Assembly (NCBI RefSeq): GCF_032163395.1
Contig: NZ_CP119968.1
Location: 2,630,001-2,694,000 of the forward strand
DNA: 64,000 nt
Reading direction: 5' to 3'
DNA from: Gloeocapsopsis dulcis
GTDB lineage: Bacteria > Cyanobacteriota > Cyanobacteriia > Cyanobacteriales > Chroococcidiopsidaceae
Below are positions 9,464 through 18,143 of the stretch, one piece after another. Numbering within the stretch: the stretch's first letter is position 1; the number at the start of each line of letters is the position of its first letter. The notes under the pieces were generated by a model, which was not told the origin of the DNA, did no database searches, and worked only from the letters and a program-made list of their open reading frames with translations. Position numbers and translations under genes: made by a program.

Positions 9464-9790
9464 TTATCGAAGCTTAACAGCAGTGCCCGTCGCTGTAATG
9501 AGTAACAAAGCTCCTGATTGATCGATATTAATTGTGCCAGTGTCTATTTCAATGCCGATTACTGCATCGGCTCCTAGTTTAAGTGCGCGTCGCTCTAACT
9601 CTTGCAAGGTGTCTTGCTGTCCTCGCTCAAATACACGTTCGTAACTACCTGTACGTCCACCAATGATATCTCGAATTCCAGCAAAAAAATCACGTAGTGC
9701 ATTGCTACCATAGACAACTTCAGCAGTCACAATTCCTAAGTAAGCTTCAATCGTAGTTCCTTGGAGAACATCGGTGGTAGTTAAAATCAC
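9464..9790 (-). CDS. YbjQ/DUF74 family protein
   Basis: The protein has 108 residues, the full family length. It starts MILTTTDVLQGTTIEAYLGIVTAEVVYG and has the Arg-rich helix YERVFERGQQDTLQELERRA and the strand-forming ADAVIGIEIDTGTI. It forms pentameric beta rings in solved homologues and was named a heavy-metal-binding domain by annotation, but the function is not proven. Single gene; the stop lies next to the long AT-rich gap. Confidence 0.92.
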   Translation of the reverse strand: MILTTTDVLQGTTIEAYLGIVTAEVVYGSNALRDFFAGIRDIIGGRTGSYERVFERGQQDTLQELERRALKLGADAVIGIEIDTGTINIDQSGALLLITATGTAVKLR

Positions 9791-9952
9791 AGGACAACCT
9801 CAAAAAAGGAGCGTAAAAGCTAAGTATAAATCTGCTAATCTCAGTAAACCAGAAAGTTAAAAAAAAGTTTCCAAAATTAGGGATTCCTGGTTTAATGTAG
9901 AGCATCAGTAGCACCTTGGCAAATATCGCAGAAGTATAGCAGAAAATTAGTC

Positions 9953-10897
9953 GTGCAAAAGCAAAGTTTATTAGCTATCAGTATCTTGCTGCTAGGAGGA
10001 ATTGGCATTATTGTACCGCCAACCGCTGAGGCTCAAGTAGTAGCAGCACAAAATAAAGGCGCTGTGCCAAGTAGTCCTTATCAAAGAAGTCAGCAACTAC
10101 AAAAATTGCTGCAAGAAGGACGTAGGTTAATGGATGCGGGGAAATCAGCCGAAGCGATCGCCCGCTATCAACAAGCAGCAAAATTGTCACCAAAAAATGC
10201 TCGAATTTTTTCGACGATGGGTTTTTTGTACGCTCGTCTAAGAAACTTTGCCGCAGCAACAACGGCGTATCGACAAGCTATTAATGCAGCGCCCAATCAT
10301 GCAGACTTTCACTACGCTCTGGGTTACACACTAGCAAGGATGGGACAGTATGCAGAGGCTGCAAATGCGTATCAGCGAACGACAGAGCTAGACCAGAATA
10401 ATATTAACGCTTACCTTGGGTTAGGTGTAGTGCTATTGCGTCAAAAAAACTATAAAGGTGCAGAGTGGGCAGCACAGCAGGCGATTAACCGCGATCCAAA
10501 TAATGCGAGTGCTTATGAATTGATGGGTGCAATTCAACTGCAACAAGATCAGTTTCGCGATGCGATCGCTACCTTGCAAAGGTCAGCAACAATTGACCCT
10601 AACAATAGCAACGTTCTAGTCAATTTAGCTACTGCTTGGGCGACTCAGGGCAATATCACTGCAGCGCTAATGACTTTGAGACAAGCTATTCAAATAGACC
10701 CACAAAATGTTAAAGCATTACTTCAAATGGGAGACATTCTTAGAGTCCAAAACGATGTTCAGGGGGCATTAGACGCATACAAACGTGCTTTGGCATTGCA
10801 ACCAGATTTAGCAGAAGCCCGGAAGGCAATGAATGATATGCTGCTTAATCAAGCAGGTAGCAACCGTATAAATCGTCCTCTTACACCACAGCTTTGA
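9953..10897 (+). CDS. Secreted or periplasmic TPR repeat protein
   Basis: The protein has 314 residues from a GTG start. A signal peptide is clear (KQSLLAISILLLGGIGIIVPPTAEAQ, cut near residue 27). From about residue 45 to 300 there are seven or more tetratricopeptide repeats, each with the A..Y..A......P pattern (for example AIARYQQAAKLSPKNARIFS, then AAATTAYRQAINAAPNHADFH). TPR superhelices bind other proteins, so it is probably a scaffold or assembly factor in the periplasm or thylakoid lumen. Partner unknown. Confidence 0.85.
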   Translation: MQKQSLLAISILLLGGIGIIVPPTAEAQVVAAQNKGAVPSSPYQRSQQLQKLLQEGRRLMDAGKSAEAIARYQQAAKLSPKNARIFSTMGFLYARLRNFAAATTAYRQAINAAPNHADFHYALGYTLARMGQYAEAANAYQRTTELDQNNINAYLGLGVVLLRQKNYKGAEWAAQQAINRDPNNASAYELMGAIQLQQDQFRDAIATLQRSATIDPNNSNVLVNLATAWATQGNITAALMTLRQAIQIDPQNVKALLQMGDILRVQNDVQGALDAYKRALALQPDLAEARKAMNDMLLNQAGSNRINRPLTPQL

Positions 10898-11007
10898 GAG
10901 GGGCGAGTGGGTAGTGATTAGTTTTAGGTAGTGCCCAAGATATAATGATGGAGAAGTAGAGTAGCACTTCTATTTTTGATATATTGGTATATACGTAGGG
11001 AAAGGTC

Positions 11008-11370
11008 ATGCTGCTCATTTGTAGAGCCATCGCTGCTTTGGGAATTATTGCCTTAGCTAGTGGAATATCCTATCCTGTCCAAGCTGCGCCTTTGCTAGCA
11101 GACACTTCAACACTCATGGCACAACAGTCTTACTATAGTAGGGCTGGGTATCGAGGTAGGGTATACACATCGGATTTCGGTCGCCTGCATGGATTGCCGC
11201 GATCGCGTAGATTCTATCGACAGCGTGTCAATGCTGTTTACCGTGCAGATCCTTTCTATCATCTATACACAGGTAGTTTCCACCGTCGCCGCATCCACAA
11301 TAATCGCTATCCTGTACGCAGAAGAATGAGAGGTTTTAGACCAGGAATTAGGCTAAGGTTTGTGAGGTAA
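11008..11370 (+). CDS. Small basic secreted protein, unknown
   Basis: The protein has 120 residues, with GGGAAAGG before the ATG. The signal peptide is about residues 1-26 (LGIIALASGISYPVQAA). The mature part is rich in Arg, Tyr and Gly: RAGYRGRVYTSDFGRLHGLPRSRRFYRQR and a C-terminal VRRRMRGFRPGIRLRF, with an estimated pI above 11. No family recognised. The 3' end overlaps the 3' end of nadE by 23 bp (convergent), so antisense effects are possible. Confidence 0.6.
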   Translation: MLLICRAIAALGIIALASGISYPVQAAPLLADTSTLMAQQSYYSRAGYRGRVYTSDFGRLHGLPRSRRFYRQRVNAVYRADPFYHLYTGSFHRRRIHNNRYPVRRRMRGFRPGIRLRFVR

Positions 11371-13075
11371 GGCTAGTTTGCTCAAGGGTATGCGTTTGAT
11401 CGCTACTTGTGGATATCCATTTGTTAGCAATTGGCATTCGCCAACCTGTACCAAAGGCGCGATCGGTAACTTTTAACCCTGGTGGTGCTTGACGGCGTTT
11501 AAATTCGGCACGTACTACCATTTTGATGACGAGATCTACTATTGTTGGATCGTGACCTGCCTCTGTTATTTGACTAGCAGATTCGTGGTTGCAAATAAAG
11601 CGCTCTAAGATATCATCAAGTACATCGTATGATGGTAAGGAATCTTGATCGACTTGACCAGGTTTTAATTCGGCGCTAGGGGCTTTGGTGAGGATGTTTT
11701 CTGGAATAACCTCCGAGTGTTGATTTAACCAACGGCACAGTGAGTAAACGCGGGTTTTAGGAACATCCGCAATTACGGCTAAACCACCATTCATATCACC
11801 GTAGAGGGTGCAATAGCCGACTGCCATTTCTGATTTATTTCCTGTAGATAGCAGTAAATGTCCAAATTTGTTGGAAATCGCCATTAACAAATTACCGCGA
11901 ATCCGCGACTGAATATTTTCTTCGGCAAGTCCAAACTCAGTATTAGCAAATAAAGATACTAAAGTTTTGTCATAGCCTTGCATTAACTCTTCAATAGGTA
12001 AAGTTTGTGTTTGGATTCCTAAATTTGTGGCAAGTTGCAGGGCATCTTTTACTGAATGTTCGGAACTGTAAGGCGAAGGCATTAGTACGCCTAGAACATT
12101 TTCTTTACCAAGGGCTGCTGTCGCGATCGTAGTGACTAACGCAGAATCAACACCTCCGCTTAAGCCAATGACAACTTTAGAAAAGCCGCATTTACGTGTA
12201 TAATCTTTTACACCTAAAACTAAAGCTTGCCAAATTTCCGCATCATCATTTTCTGGCATAGAGGCAATTCTACTAGGTTGTAAGTCCTGTTTCTCCTCAT
12301 CCAATTCGACAACAAGTAAATCTGGCTCAAACGCAGCAGCGCGGCATACCATTTTACCATTACAGTTAAATCCGACACTACAGCCATCAAAAATCAAGTC
12401 ATCATTCGCGGCGATTTGATTAGTATACAGAATTGGGCAACGATAACGGCTAGCAGCATGACTCAGCATAGCTTCGCGTAGTTGCTGTTTGGCTACACTG
12501 TAAGGAGAAGCTGATAAATTGACAATTAAGTCAACACCTGCCTCGATTAAGTCTGTAATCGGACTTACTGCGTAGTGGCGTTTTCCCCAAAACTCTTCAT
12601 CATTCCATAAATCTTCACAGATGGTGACACCGATTTTCAGGGGCGAGGGATTAATTGTAAAAAATTGAGTTTCTTGCCCAGGTTCAAAGTAGCGATTTTC
12701 GTCGAATACATCGTAGGTAGGGAGTAGACGTTTATGAAAAGTTTGCTGAATGCCTTGATGAAGTAAAGCAACGCTGTTGAATAAAGGTTTACCACCAGAA
12801 ATGTATGCTTGGGTGTTGAGTTCGACGCAACCGACTAAGACTGCTAACTGGGGTGGTAATTCTTGTACAAGTTGTTGTAGGGTTGAGGTGATCGCTGTAA
12901 TAAAACTCGGATCGAGTAATAAATCCCTGGGTGGGTAGCCACATAGCGAAAGTTCGGGTGTTAATAGTAAGTCTGCACCTTGCGCGGCTGCTTCTTGGGC
13001 AGCAGTGAGGATTTTTTGCCTGTTACCTGCTAGATCACCAACGGTAGGATTAATTTGAGCGATCGCAATTTTCAT
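11348..13075 (-). CDS. nadE: Glutamine-hydrolysing NAD+ synthase
   Basis: The last step of NAD+ synthesis amidates nicotinate adenine dinucleotide with glutamine-derived ammonia. The 575 residues have two domains. The first is a nitrilase-like glutaminase with the Glu/Lys/Cys triad in TPELSLCGYPP, FHKRLLPTYDVFDE and GVTICEDLWND. The second is an ATP-pyrophosphatase synthetase with the P-loop VIGLSGGVDSALV near residue 305. Length agrees with the fused bacterial form. It is the last gene of the NAD operon, 8 bp after the chorismate-mutase-like gene. Confidence 0.97.
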   Translation of the reverse strand: MKIAIAQINPTVGDLAGNRQKILTAAQEAAAQGADLLLTPELSLCGYPPRDLLLDPSFITAITSTLQQLVQELPPQLAVLVGCVELNTQAYISGGKPLFNSVALLHQGIQQTFHKRLLPTYDVFDENRYFEPGQETQFFTINPSPLKIGVTICEDLWNDEEFWGKRHYAVSPITDLIEAGVDLIVNLSASPYSVAKQQLREAMLSHAASRYRCPILYTNQIAANDDLIFDGCSVGFNCNGKMVCRAAAFEPDLLVVELDEEKQDLQPSRIASMPENDDAEIWQALVLGVKDYTRKCGFSKVVIGLSGGVDSALVTTIATAALGKENVLGVLMPSPYSSEHSVKDALQLATNLGIQTQTLPIEELMQGYDKTLVSLFANTEFGLAEENIQSRIRGNLLMAISNKFGHLLLSTGNKSEMAVGYCTLYGDMNGGLAVIADVPKTRVYSLCRWLNQHSEVIPENILTKAPSAELKPGQVDQDSLPSYDVLDDILERFICNHESASQITEAGHDPTIVDLVIKMVVRAEFKRRQAPPGLKVTDRAFGTGWRMPIANKWISTSSDQTHTLEQTSLTSQTLA

Positions 13076-13083
13076 CTTAGATT

Positions 13084-13392
13084 TTAGTTTTTAGATTTTG
13101 AGTTAGATTGCCAATGCTTTAACTCTTCGTTAATGAAATAATTGACTAAATCCCGATATAACTTTTCTACTACATCTGGATTTAAGCCTGATTCTTCAGC
13201 CCAAATCCGTCTTTGCTGCAACATCGCGTTAAATCTTTCTGCTGCTTTGACACTTGCTTCGCTTGTTTTAAACTTAGCTGCTGCTCTAACATATACAAAT
13301 CGGTCACTCAAAGCTTTAATAACTTCCCTATCAATTGCATCGATTGCCGAGCGAATTTCTTGAATATTAGAACACTCATTTGGTGCTTTCAT
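13084..13392 (-). CDS. AroQ-type chorismate mutase / isochorismate lyase (PchB-like)
   Basis: The protein has 102 residues, all helical, of the AroQ fold: IRSAIDAIDREVIKALSDRFVYVRAAAKFK, then AAERFNAMLQQRRIWAEESGLNPDVVEKLYRDLVNYFINEELKHW. The ASVKAAERF loop and length of about 100 are closer to PchB (isochorismate to salicylate plus pyruvate) than to ordinary chorismate mutase, but activity cannot be decided by eye. It sits inside the NAD operon between nrtR (22 bp gap) and nadE (8 bp gap), an unexpected place for a chorismate enzyme. Confidence 0.85.
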   Translation of the reverse strand: MKAPNECSNIQEIRSAIDAIDREVIKALSDRFVYVRAAAKFKTSEASVKAAERFNAMLQQRRIWAEESGLNPDVVEKLYRDLVNYFINEELKHWQSNSKSKN

Positions 13393-13414
13393 ATTTTGTA
13401 TACCTTTTGGCAGT

Positions 13415-14152
13415 TCAAATAAATACTAAAGGCTTATCTTTAAAGGGGGCGAAGGCAGTAGCATTAAAGCGGTATAAACTTGCAGGACGTCCTGCACCGC
13501 GTGAGACTTTTAACCCTGTATCGCACAAGAACCCTAGCTTTAGGAGTCGGGCACGGAAATTTGAATAATCAGAGAATTCACCTAACACTGTGGTATAAAG
13601 TTGATAGAGGTCGTTCAGCGTAAAAACTTCGGGTAAGACATCAAACGCAACGGGGCTGTATTCCAATTTATTTTTAAGGCGGCGGTGTCCGTAAGCTAAA
13701 ATTTCGTTGTGGTCAAATGCCAGTTGAGGAACTTGTTTTACGGGATACCAAGCGATTCCACTCACTCCATTGGCAATTAGTTCCGCATCTTCATAACGTA
13801 CTAACGCAAAGTAACTGACTGAAAGATAGCGCACTCCATCTGTTTCTTCGCGAGGATCGCGTTCTGGTCCACCGAAGGTATATAGTTGCTCTAAGTATAA
13901 ATTTTTGACTTGAATTTTTTCTGCTAAAATGCGATACGCTGCATCCTCTAGCGATTCGCCTTGGCGTACCAAGGTTCCAGGTAAACACCACTGACCTAAA
14001 AAAGGTTGTTGTTGTCGCATCACTAGTAGGACTAAAAGCCGATTCTGGGCAGTATCAACTGAAAAGATCGCGTTGTCCACTCCGACCTTAAAATCTGCTA
14101 AAGGCTGTGGCTTGACTACATCGGCAATTTTTCTTTGGCTGTGTGTTGGCAT
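13415..14152 (-). CDS. nrtR: NrtR-type Nudix transcriptional regulator of NAD metabolism
   Basis: The protein has 245 residues. The N-terminal Nudix-like domain carries a divergent box (GTLVRQGESLEDAAYRILAEKIQV), as expected for NrtR, which uses the fold to sense ADP-ribose. The C-terminal winged helix (about 150-245) holds FTLNDLYQLYTTVLGEFSDYSNFRARLLKLGFL and the basic RGAGRPASLYRF. Known NrtR proteins repress NAD synthesis and salvage genes and are often encoded with them, as here. The start overlaps the end of nadD by 37 bp. Its operator is probably in front of pncB. Confidence 0.88.
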   Translation of the reverse strand: MPTHSQRKIADVVKPQPLADFKVGVDNAIFSVDTAQNRLLVLLVMRQQQPFLGQWCLPGTLVRQGESLEDAAYRILAEKIQVKNLYLEQLYTFGGPERDPREETDGVRYLSVSYFALVRYEDAELIANGVSGIAWYPVKQVPQLAFDHNEILAYGHRRLKNKLEYSPVAFDVLPEVFTLNDLYQLYTTVLGEFSDYSNFRARLLKLGFLCDTGLKVSRGAGRPASLYRFNATAFAPFKDKPLVFI

Positions 14153-14715
14153 TCGTACAAATGCTGTTGATGAATATAGGCTTCTACAGGAGGTGTTAGG
14201 GCTTCGGCATCTCCACTTTCACGATACGCTGTTGAGGAAACATCAGGAGCAGTTAGATTAGCGATCGCCACTTTCGCGCCCAACTGTTTTAGCGGTTGTA
14301 GATCGCTGTCTGCTACTTCATATCCTGGTCGCGGTACAACTAATAACTGAACTTGTTGCAACAATTCTTCAATGGCGTACCACTGTTGTAACTGATCGAC
14401 TAAATCAGAACCAATAACAAGTGTAAAGGCTGTGTCTTTACCCCACTGTTGTTTTGCTTTGTAGACTGTCTCTAGCGTGCGGTGACTACTTAATTCTTGA
14501 TGTAAGCCGATATTGGATCGAGGAGGGTTAATATCCTCAATCAGTAACCGCAGCATAGCAGCGCGATGTTCTAGAGGTGAACCGTGAGACTTAAATGGAT
14601 TATCTGCTGCCCATACTGCCACCCAATCATAGCGCTGTGATAACCAGCTAATAATTGCTTGATGTCCGGCGGTAGGAGGATCAGCGCTTGTCCCAAATAA
14701 CGCAATTTTGAGCAT
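14116..14715 (-). CDS. nadD: Nicotinate-nucleotide adenylyltransferase
   Basis: NadD makes nicotinate adenine dinucleotide from NaMN and ATP. The protein has 199 residues. The nucleotidyltransferase signature is FGTSADPPTAGHQAIISWL (a variant of GxFxPxHxGH). FTLVIGSDLVDQLQQWY is the family's GxD motif, and VSSTAYR near the end replaces the usual ISSTxIR. The product feeds NadE at the other end of the operon. It overlaps nrtR by 37 bp and lies 16 bp after pncB. Confidence 0.92.
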   Translation of the reverse strand: MLKIALFGTSADPPTAGHQAIISWLSQRYDWVAVWAADNPFKSHGSPLEHRAAMLRLLIEDINPPRSNIGLHQELSSHRTLETVYKAKQQWGKDTAFTLVIGSDLVDQLQQWYAIEELLQQVQLLVVPRPGYEVADSDLQPLKQLGAKVAIANLTAPDVSSTAYRESGDAEALTPPVEAYIHQQHLYECQHTAKEKLPM

Positions 14716-14731
14716 TTTTGATTTTGAGTTG

Positions 14732-16105
14732 CTATGCGGTTACGGTTGTTTCAGCTAGCCGAGTTTTCTCAGTCAACTGCTGTAAGGCGGGAGAGATTTC
14801 TACAGGAAAAGGTATCGGGCGATCGAGTTGCCTCACAGTATCGGGTAAACTGGCAACTGACTTGGTGGTGCGATCGCGAATCTGTGCTAAGGTCTCTGGT
14901 GGTTGAATTCTTTTGCCTTGCTGCATGACTAGTTGCAATAATGGTTGCGCATGAGTTTCTGTCACTAAACCCAAAGAGTCTTTGCTTGCTTTATTTCCTT
15001 CAAAACTGCGAAAAACTTGTTTGCGTCCAGGATACGTCGCTTTACCACTCGATTGTTTCATGACTGGGATGCCAGCAATTTCGACAATTTTGTAGACTCC
15101 ATTGACGGGTGTACCTGTCACTAAGCGCGTTCCTAATCCATAGCCATCAATTTCTGCACCACTCGCTTTAAGTTTGGCAATTTCCCACTCATCAATATCT
15201 CCGCTGGCAAAAATACTGACTCCTGGTAGTAGTGATCGCACTTGTTTGGACAACGTTACTAAGTCTCCCGAATCTAACCGCACTCCTGCGAGTTGCATTC
15301 CTGCTTGGACTTTTTCTGATAAACGTTGGGCAGCTGCTACTGTATCGTAGGTGTCAATCAACAAAGGTGCGCCTGGAAAATAACGATGAAACGCTGTAAA
15401 AGCTTGATCTTCCGTACCTTCCATTGCAGCGATCGCCATAACTAAAGAATGCGCCATTGTCCCACTCGGCTGACTCCCTAACTGAAGTGCGGCTAACACA
15501 TTTGATGTCGAATCTAATCCAGCAGCTAGTGCTGCCCGCGCTGCCCATAATGACGATTGCGGGCTAAAAGCCCGTCGCGTCCCAAATTCTAAGAGTGTCG
15601 CGGATGTTCCTGCAATATCTCGCAGTCGTGCTGCCCGTGTTGCGACTAATGTTTGAAAATTTAGCGTATTCAATAAATAGGTTTCGACTAACTGTGCTTG
15701 CCACAGTGGTGCTTCGACGCGCAGAAGTGGTTCATTAGCAAACACTGCGGTTCCTTCGGGTACTGCCCACACGTCTCCGGTAAAGTGTCCTGATTCTAGC
15801 AGCGTCCAAAAGTTTTCTGGAGCGTTAGTAAAAATTCCTGTTGCTTTTAAAGCTGATATCTGTGTTGGACTGAAGTGCAAGTTTTCTAGATACTCTAACG
15901 CTTGGGCTAATCCCATTGCGATTAAGTAGCCGAAATCTTTAGGTAAGCGACGGGTAAACAGTTCAAAACTTGCCCATTTTTGCTCTAGCCCTTCGCCTGT
16001 ATAGCAAGCTGCCATTGTCAGCTGATAGAGGTCTGTCAGCAGACTGTAATCTTCCGCAGTCAGCGTAAGTTCTTGAGTTGGTACGCAATCCAGGGAAGGT
16101 GTCAT
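14732..16105 (-). CDS. pncB: Nicotinate phosphoribosyltransferase
   Basis: This enzyme salvages nicotinate to nicotinate mononucleotide. The protein has 457 residues, beginning LLTDLYQLTMAACY; FELFTRRLPKDFGYLIAMGL follows. Later motifs are VATRAARLRDIAG with FGTRRAFSPQSS (the catalytic His is in the typical motif but here is followed by a different residue pattern), RLDSGDLVTLSKQVR, FASGDIDEWEI and GYGLGTRLVTG. First gene of the NAD operon (pncB-nadD-nrtR-AroQ-nadE); a strong promoter lies 30 bp upstream. Confidence 0.95.
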   Translation of the reverse strand: MTPSLDCVPTQELTLTAEDYSLLTDLYQLTMAACYTGEGLEQKWASFELFTRRLPKDFGYLIAMGLAQALEYLENLHFSPTQISALKATGIFTNAPENFWTLLESGHFTGDVWAVPEGTAVFANEPLLRVEAPLWQAQLVETYLLNTLNFQTLVATRAARLRDIAGTSATLLEFGTRRAFSPQSSLWAARAALAAGLDSTSNVLAALQLGSQPSGTMAHSLVMAIAAMEGTEDQAFTAFHRYFPGAPLLIDTYDTVAAAQRLSEKVQAGMQLAGVRLDSGDLVTLSKQVRSLLPGVSIFASGDIDEWEIAKLKASGAEIDGYGLGTRLVTGTPVNGVYKIVEIAGIPVMKQSSGKATYPGRKQVFRSFEGNKASKDSLGLVTETHAQPLLQLVMQQGKRIQPPETLAQIRDRTTKSVASLPDTVRQLDRPIPFPVEISPALQQLTEKTRLAETTVTA

Positions 16106-16135
16106 TGCACAGCATTTTTGACTCCGGTTTGTTTG

Positions 16136-16166
16136 ATTATAGTGTAATTCACCAAAATAGTGTCAA
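16136..16166 (-). promoter_or_regulatory. Promoter of the NAD operon
   Basis: Read on the minus strand, TTGACA (16166-16161) and TATAAT (16141-16136) are perfect consensus hexamers separated by 19 bp, about 30 bp before pncB. The long spacer and the twin ACACTAT words inside it (one overlapping each hexamer) suggest that regulator binding modulates this promoter. NrtR is the natural candidate. Confidence 0.65.
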
Positions 16167-16576
16167 GGTTAACGGTGATTGTTCTTAGAGCAATAGGATT
16201 TTTGGCTTAAATACAAGTAAACGTTACAGAAAAAACATTTATTTTTATATTTGTTTGTAGTTGATTTTACTATTTTATTGATGGAATTGAGCTTGATATC
16301 CCTAAACGATACTCAATCATACAAAAGACTAAAATTATGATTCTGGCTAGTAAAAGGTAACTATCATTTATCTATTACCAATTACCGCTTCATAGCTATT
16401 ATGTAAGTCCTGCACTCCTAGCCTCTAATTCTCAATAAAGTATTGCAAACATAAACAAATAAGCATTACAAATACACGCAAAAGATTAAGTGCGTATCAT
16501 AATTAGAGTAGAGCGGTATTAAACTACACACATCCAGAATTGAATCCATCATAATCATCATTAGGAGAATTATCCT
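16167..16576. other. Non-coding gap between NAD operon and the small gene at 16577
   Basis: This is an AT-rich stretch with no coding region. It probably holds the promoter of the 50-residue protein on the right. Nothing else was recognised. Confidence 0.5.
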
Positions 16577-16729
16577 ATGAGTATTTATCGCATGATTGAC
16601 AGCATGACCCGATATATTTCTGAAGCTGTCACGCGGATTTTTGGACCAAGCGATGATGCTTATCCGGCAACGGGAGTACAGCCGTTTACAGGAGAACCTT
16701 TCAAAGCTCAACGTAATGCTGATTGGTAA
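16577..16729 (+). CDS. Conserved-looking 50-residue protein, unknown
   Basis: ATG 16577 is preceded by TTAGGAGAAT (16561-16570). The 50 residues start MSIYRMIDSMTRYISEAVTR as an amphipathic helix. They continue IFGPSDDAYPATGVQPFTGEPF and end KAQRNADW, a compact disordered tail. A good ribosome site and a terminator 47 bp downstream (16776) support a real monocistronic gene. I do not recognise a characterised family; the helix could bind membrane or a partner protein. Confidence 0.65.
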   Translation: MSIYRMIDSMTRYISEAVTRIFGPSDDAYPATGVQPFTGEPFKAQRNADW

Positions 16730-16775
16730 GCATTATCATTAGTTTAACTTAATTGAATGCTATGTAGTTAGCAAT

Positions 16776-16818
16776 AAAGTAGGTGGAGAATGAATTACAC
16801 TCCCCACCTACTTTTATT
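16776..16818 (+). terminator. Intrinsic terminator of the small gene
   Basis: An 11-bp perfect stem, AAAGTAGGTGG (16776-16786) with CCACCTACTTT (16804-16814), is followed by TATTTG; the upper stem is extended by partly paired bases. Confidence 0.85.
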
Positions 16819-16990
16819 TGATTGGCAATAGATAAGATAATTTCTGCGATCGCTGACATCCAAAGCTGCACTGACATAAATTAACTAAAATAGTATTCAG
16901 TCATAATTTGAAGAGGAACGCACTTTGCAGACCTTCAGTTCAGAAACTATCCCTGATCTCTGACATCTGACTTCTGAACCCTTCTACTGA

Positions 16991-17566
16991 ATGCATATGC
17001 AATTAAATACTTCCCATGCAATTAAAGAATGGGCTGTAGCAGTTGAAGCGCTAGAGCAAGCAAAAACAATCATGCTACTACGCAAAGGTGGTATTCACGA
17101 ACAAGGCGGGCGCTTTCGCGTTGCTTATGACCAAGTTTTGCTCTACCCTACCTACGAGCATCAGCAACCTGCGTTGTTGAAACCAAAATATGCTGACGTT
17201 GTAACTCCTGTCGCTTCCGGTTGGCATCCTGAAACTGTACGTATTGGTAGTTGGGCAGAAATTACTGAGATTTTGCTTGTGAGTGATCCCTCAGCAGTAG
17301 CAGCGTTGTTGCCGTTTCATATCTGGAATGAGAAGTTCATTAGCGATCGCCTAAAATGGAAATCACGTCAGCCGCTATACGTATTGTTGCTACGAACCTA
17401 CAAAACTCAAGTGCAGTTAATACCCTATCGTGCAGAATATGGGGGGTGTAAGTCTTGGATTGAGTTAGCAGAAACCATTTCTCTAGAAAACTCCCAACCC
17501 GTTTTATCCGATGCGGCTTATTCTCAAATGGTGGCAGAAATTCGTCAGACGATCAGTAATGTTTAG
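16991..17566 (+). CDS. DUF1802 family protein
   Basis: The protein has 191 residues. The pattern IKEWAVAVEALEQAKTIMLLRKGGIHEQGGRF, then LYPTYEHQQPALLKP, and later PLYVLLLRTYKTQVQLIPYRAEYGGCKSWIELA matches DUF1802, a family seen mainly in cyanobacteria and a few other bacteria. The KGGIHE motif and the mixed alpha/beta pattern are conserved, but no activity is known. It stands alone between two short genes of unknown function. Confidence 0.85.
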   Translation: MHMQLNTSHAIKEWAVAVEALEQAKTIMLLRKGGIHEQGGRFRVAYDQVLLYPTYEHQQPALLKPKYADVVTPVASGWHPETVRIGSWAEITEILLVSDPSAVAALLPFHIWNEKFISDRLKWKSRQPLYVLLLRTYKTQVQLIPYRAEYGGCKSWIELAETISLENSQPVLSDAAYSQMVAEIRQTISNV

Positions 17567-17875
17567 AGGGATTAGGGCTAGGGGTTGCAGAGGTTTATAT
17601 AATTCTTCCATTGCAAAATCCTGCTATGTGGCGATCCCCAGTGCCTAACTCGCTTGCTAAGTTTTAATTCTTACTCCAGATAGATATACAAAACTTAAAG
17701 AAAAAAGTATCTTGACCGCAAGACTAACATCTTGACAAACGTAAATTAGTGTGCTTAAACATTTATAAGCTTGAGGCAGCATACTTCTTCAAAGTTATCA
17801 GCCTAAGTACAAGCTTTTGCTAAATGCAAATTAGCGCATTGCGTTTTATGCCGTTATTAGAGATAAGGAGTGCCT
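17567..17875. other. Non-coding gap
   Basis: No gene or clear hairpin seen; it ends in the ribosome site TAAGGAG (17864-17870) of the next gene. Confidence 0.5.
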
Positions 17876-18133
17876 ATGCCTCGACAATTGTGCTGGCTAT
17901 CGAAATCCGGTACAGATGGCGAGAAAGTCTTGTATTTGCAGGCTGCACCGCATGAACCGTGGAAACCTTACACCTCTTTTCCGCAGTATGTAGTACCAGA
18001 CTACCCAATTCCTGGAGGTTCTAAAGGTTGGGCAACTTACCAAAAACTGCTTAAGCAAGGCTGGATTGTAGTGCCCAGTGCCCGCGCTACAGAATTCGGC
18101 AAAATTGCGGCAGAGGCAGAAATATTGAAATAA
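17876..18133 (+). CDS. Hypothetical 85-residue protein
   Basis: Start ATG 17876 was chosen because TAAGGAG lies 6 bp before it; a GTG at 17870 overlaps that site. The protein reads MPRQLCWLSKSGTDGEKVLYLQAAPHEPWKPY, then Pro/Tyr-rich FPQYVVPDYPIPGG, then SKGWATYQKLLKQGWIVVPS and a short Ala/Glu tail. The GWATYQKLLKQGW stretch looks like a folded helix-strand unit. Family not recognised. It converges on the broken ggt gene 10 bp away. Confidence 0.65.
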   Translation: MPRQLCWLSKSGTDGEKVLYLQAAPHEPWKPYTSFPQYVVPDYPIPGGSKGWATYQKLLKQGWIVVPSARATEFGKIAAEAEILK

Positions 18134-18143
18134 TGCGATCTAC

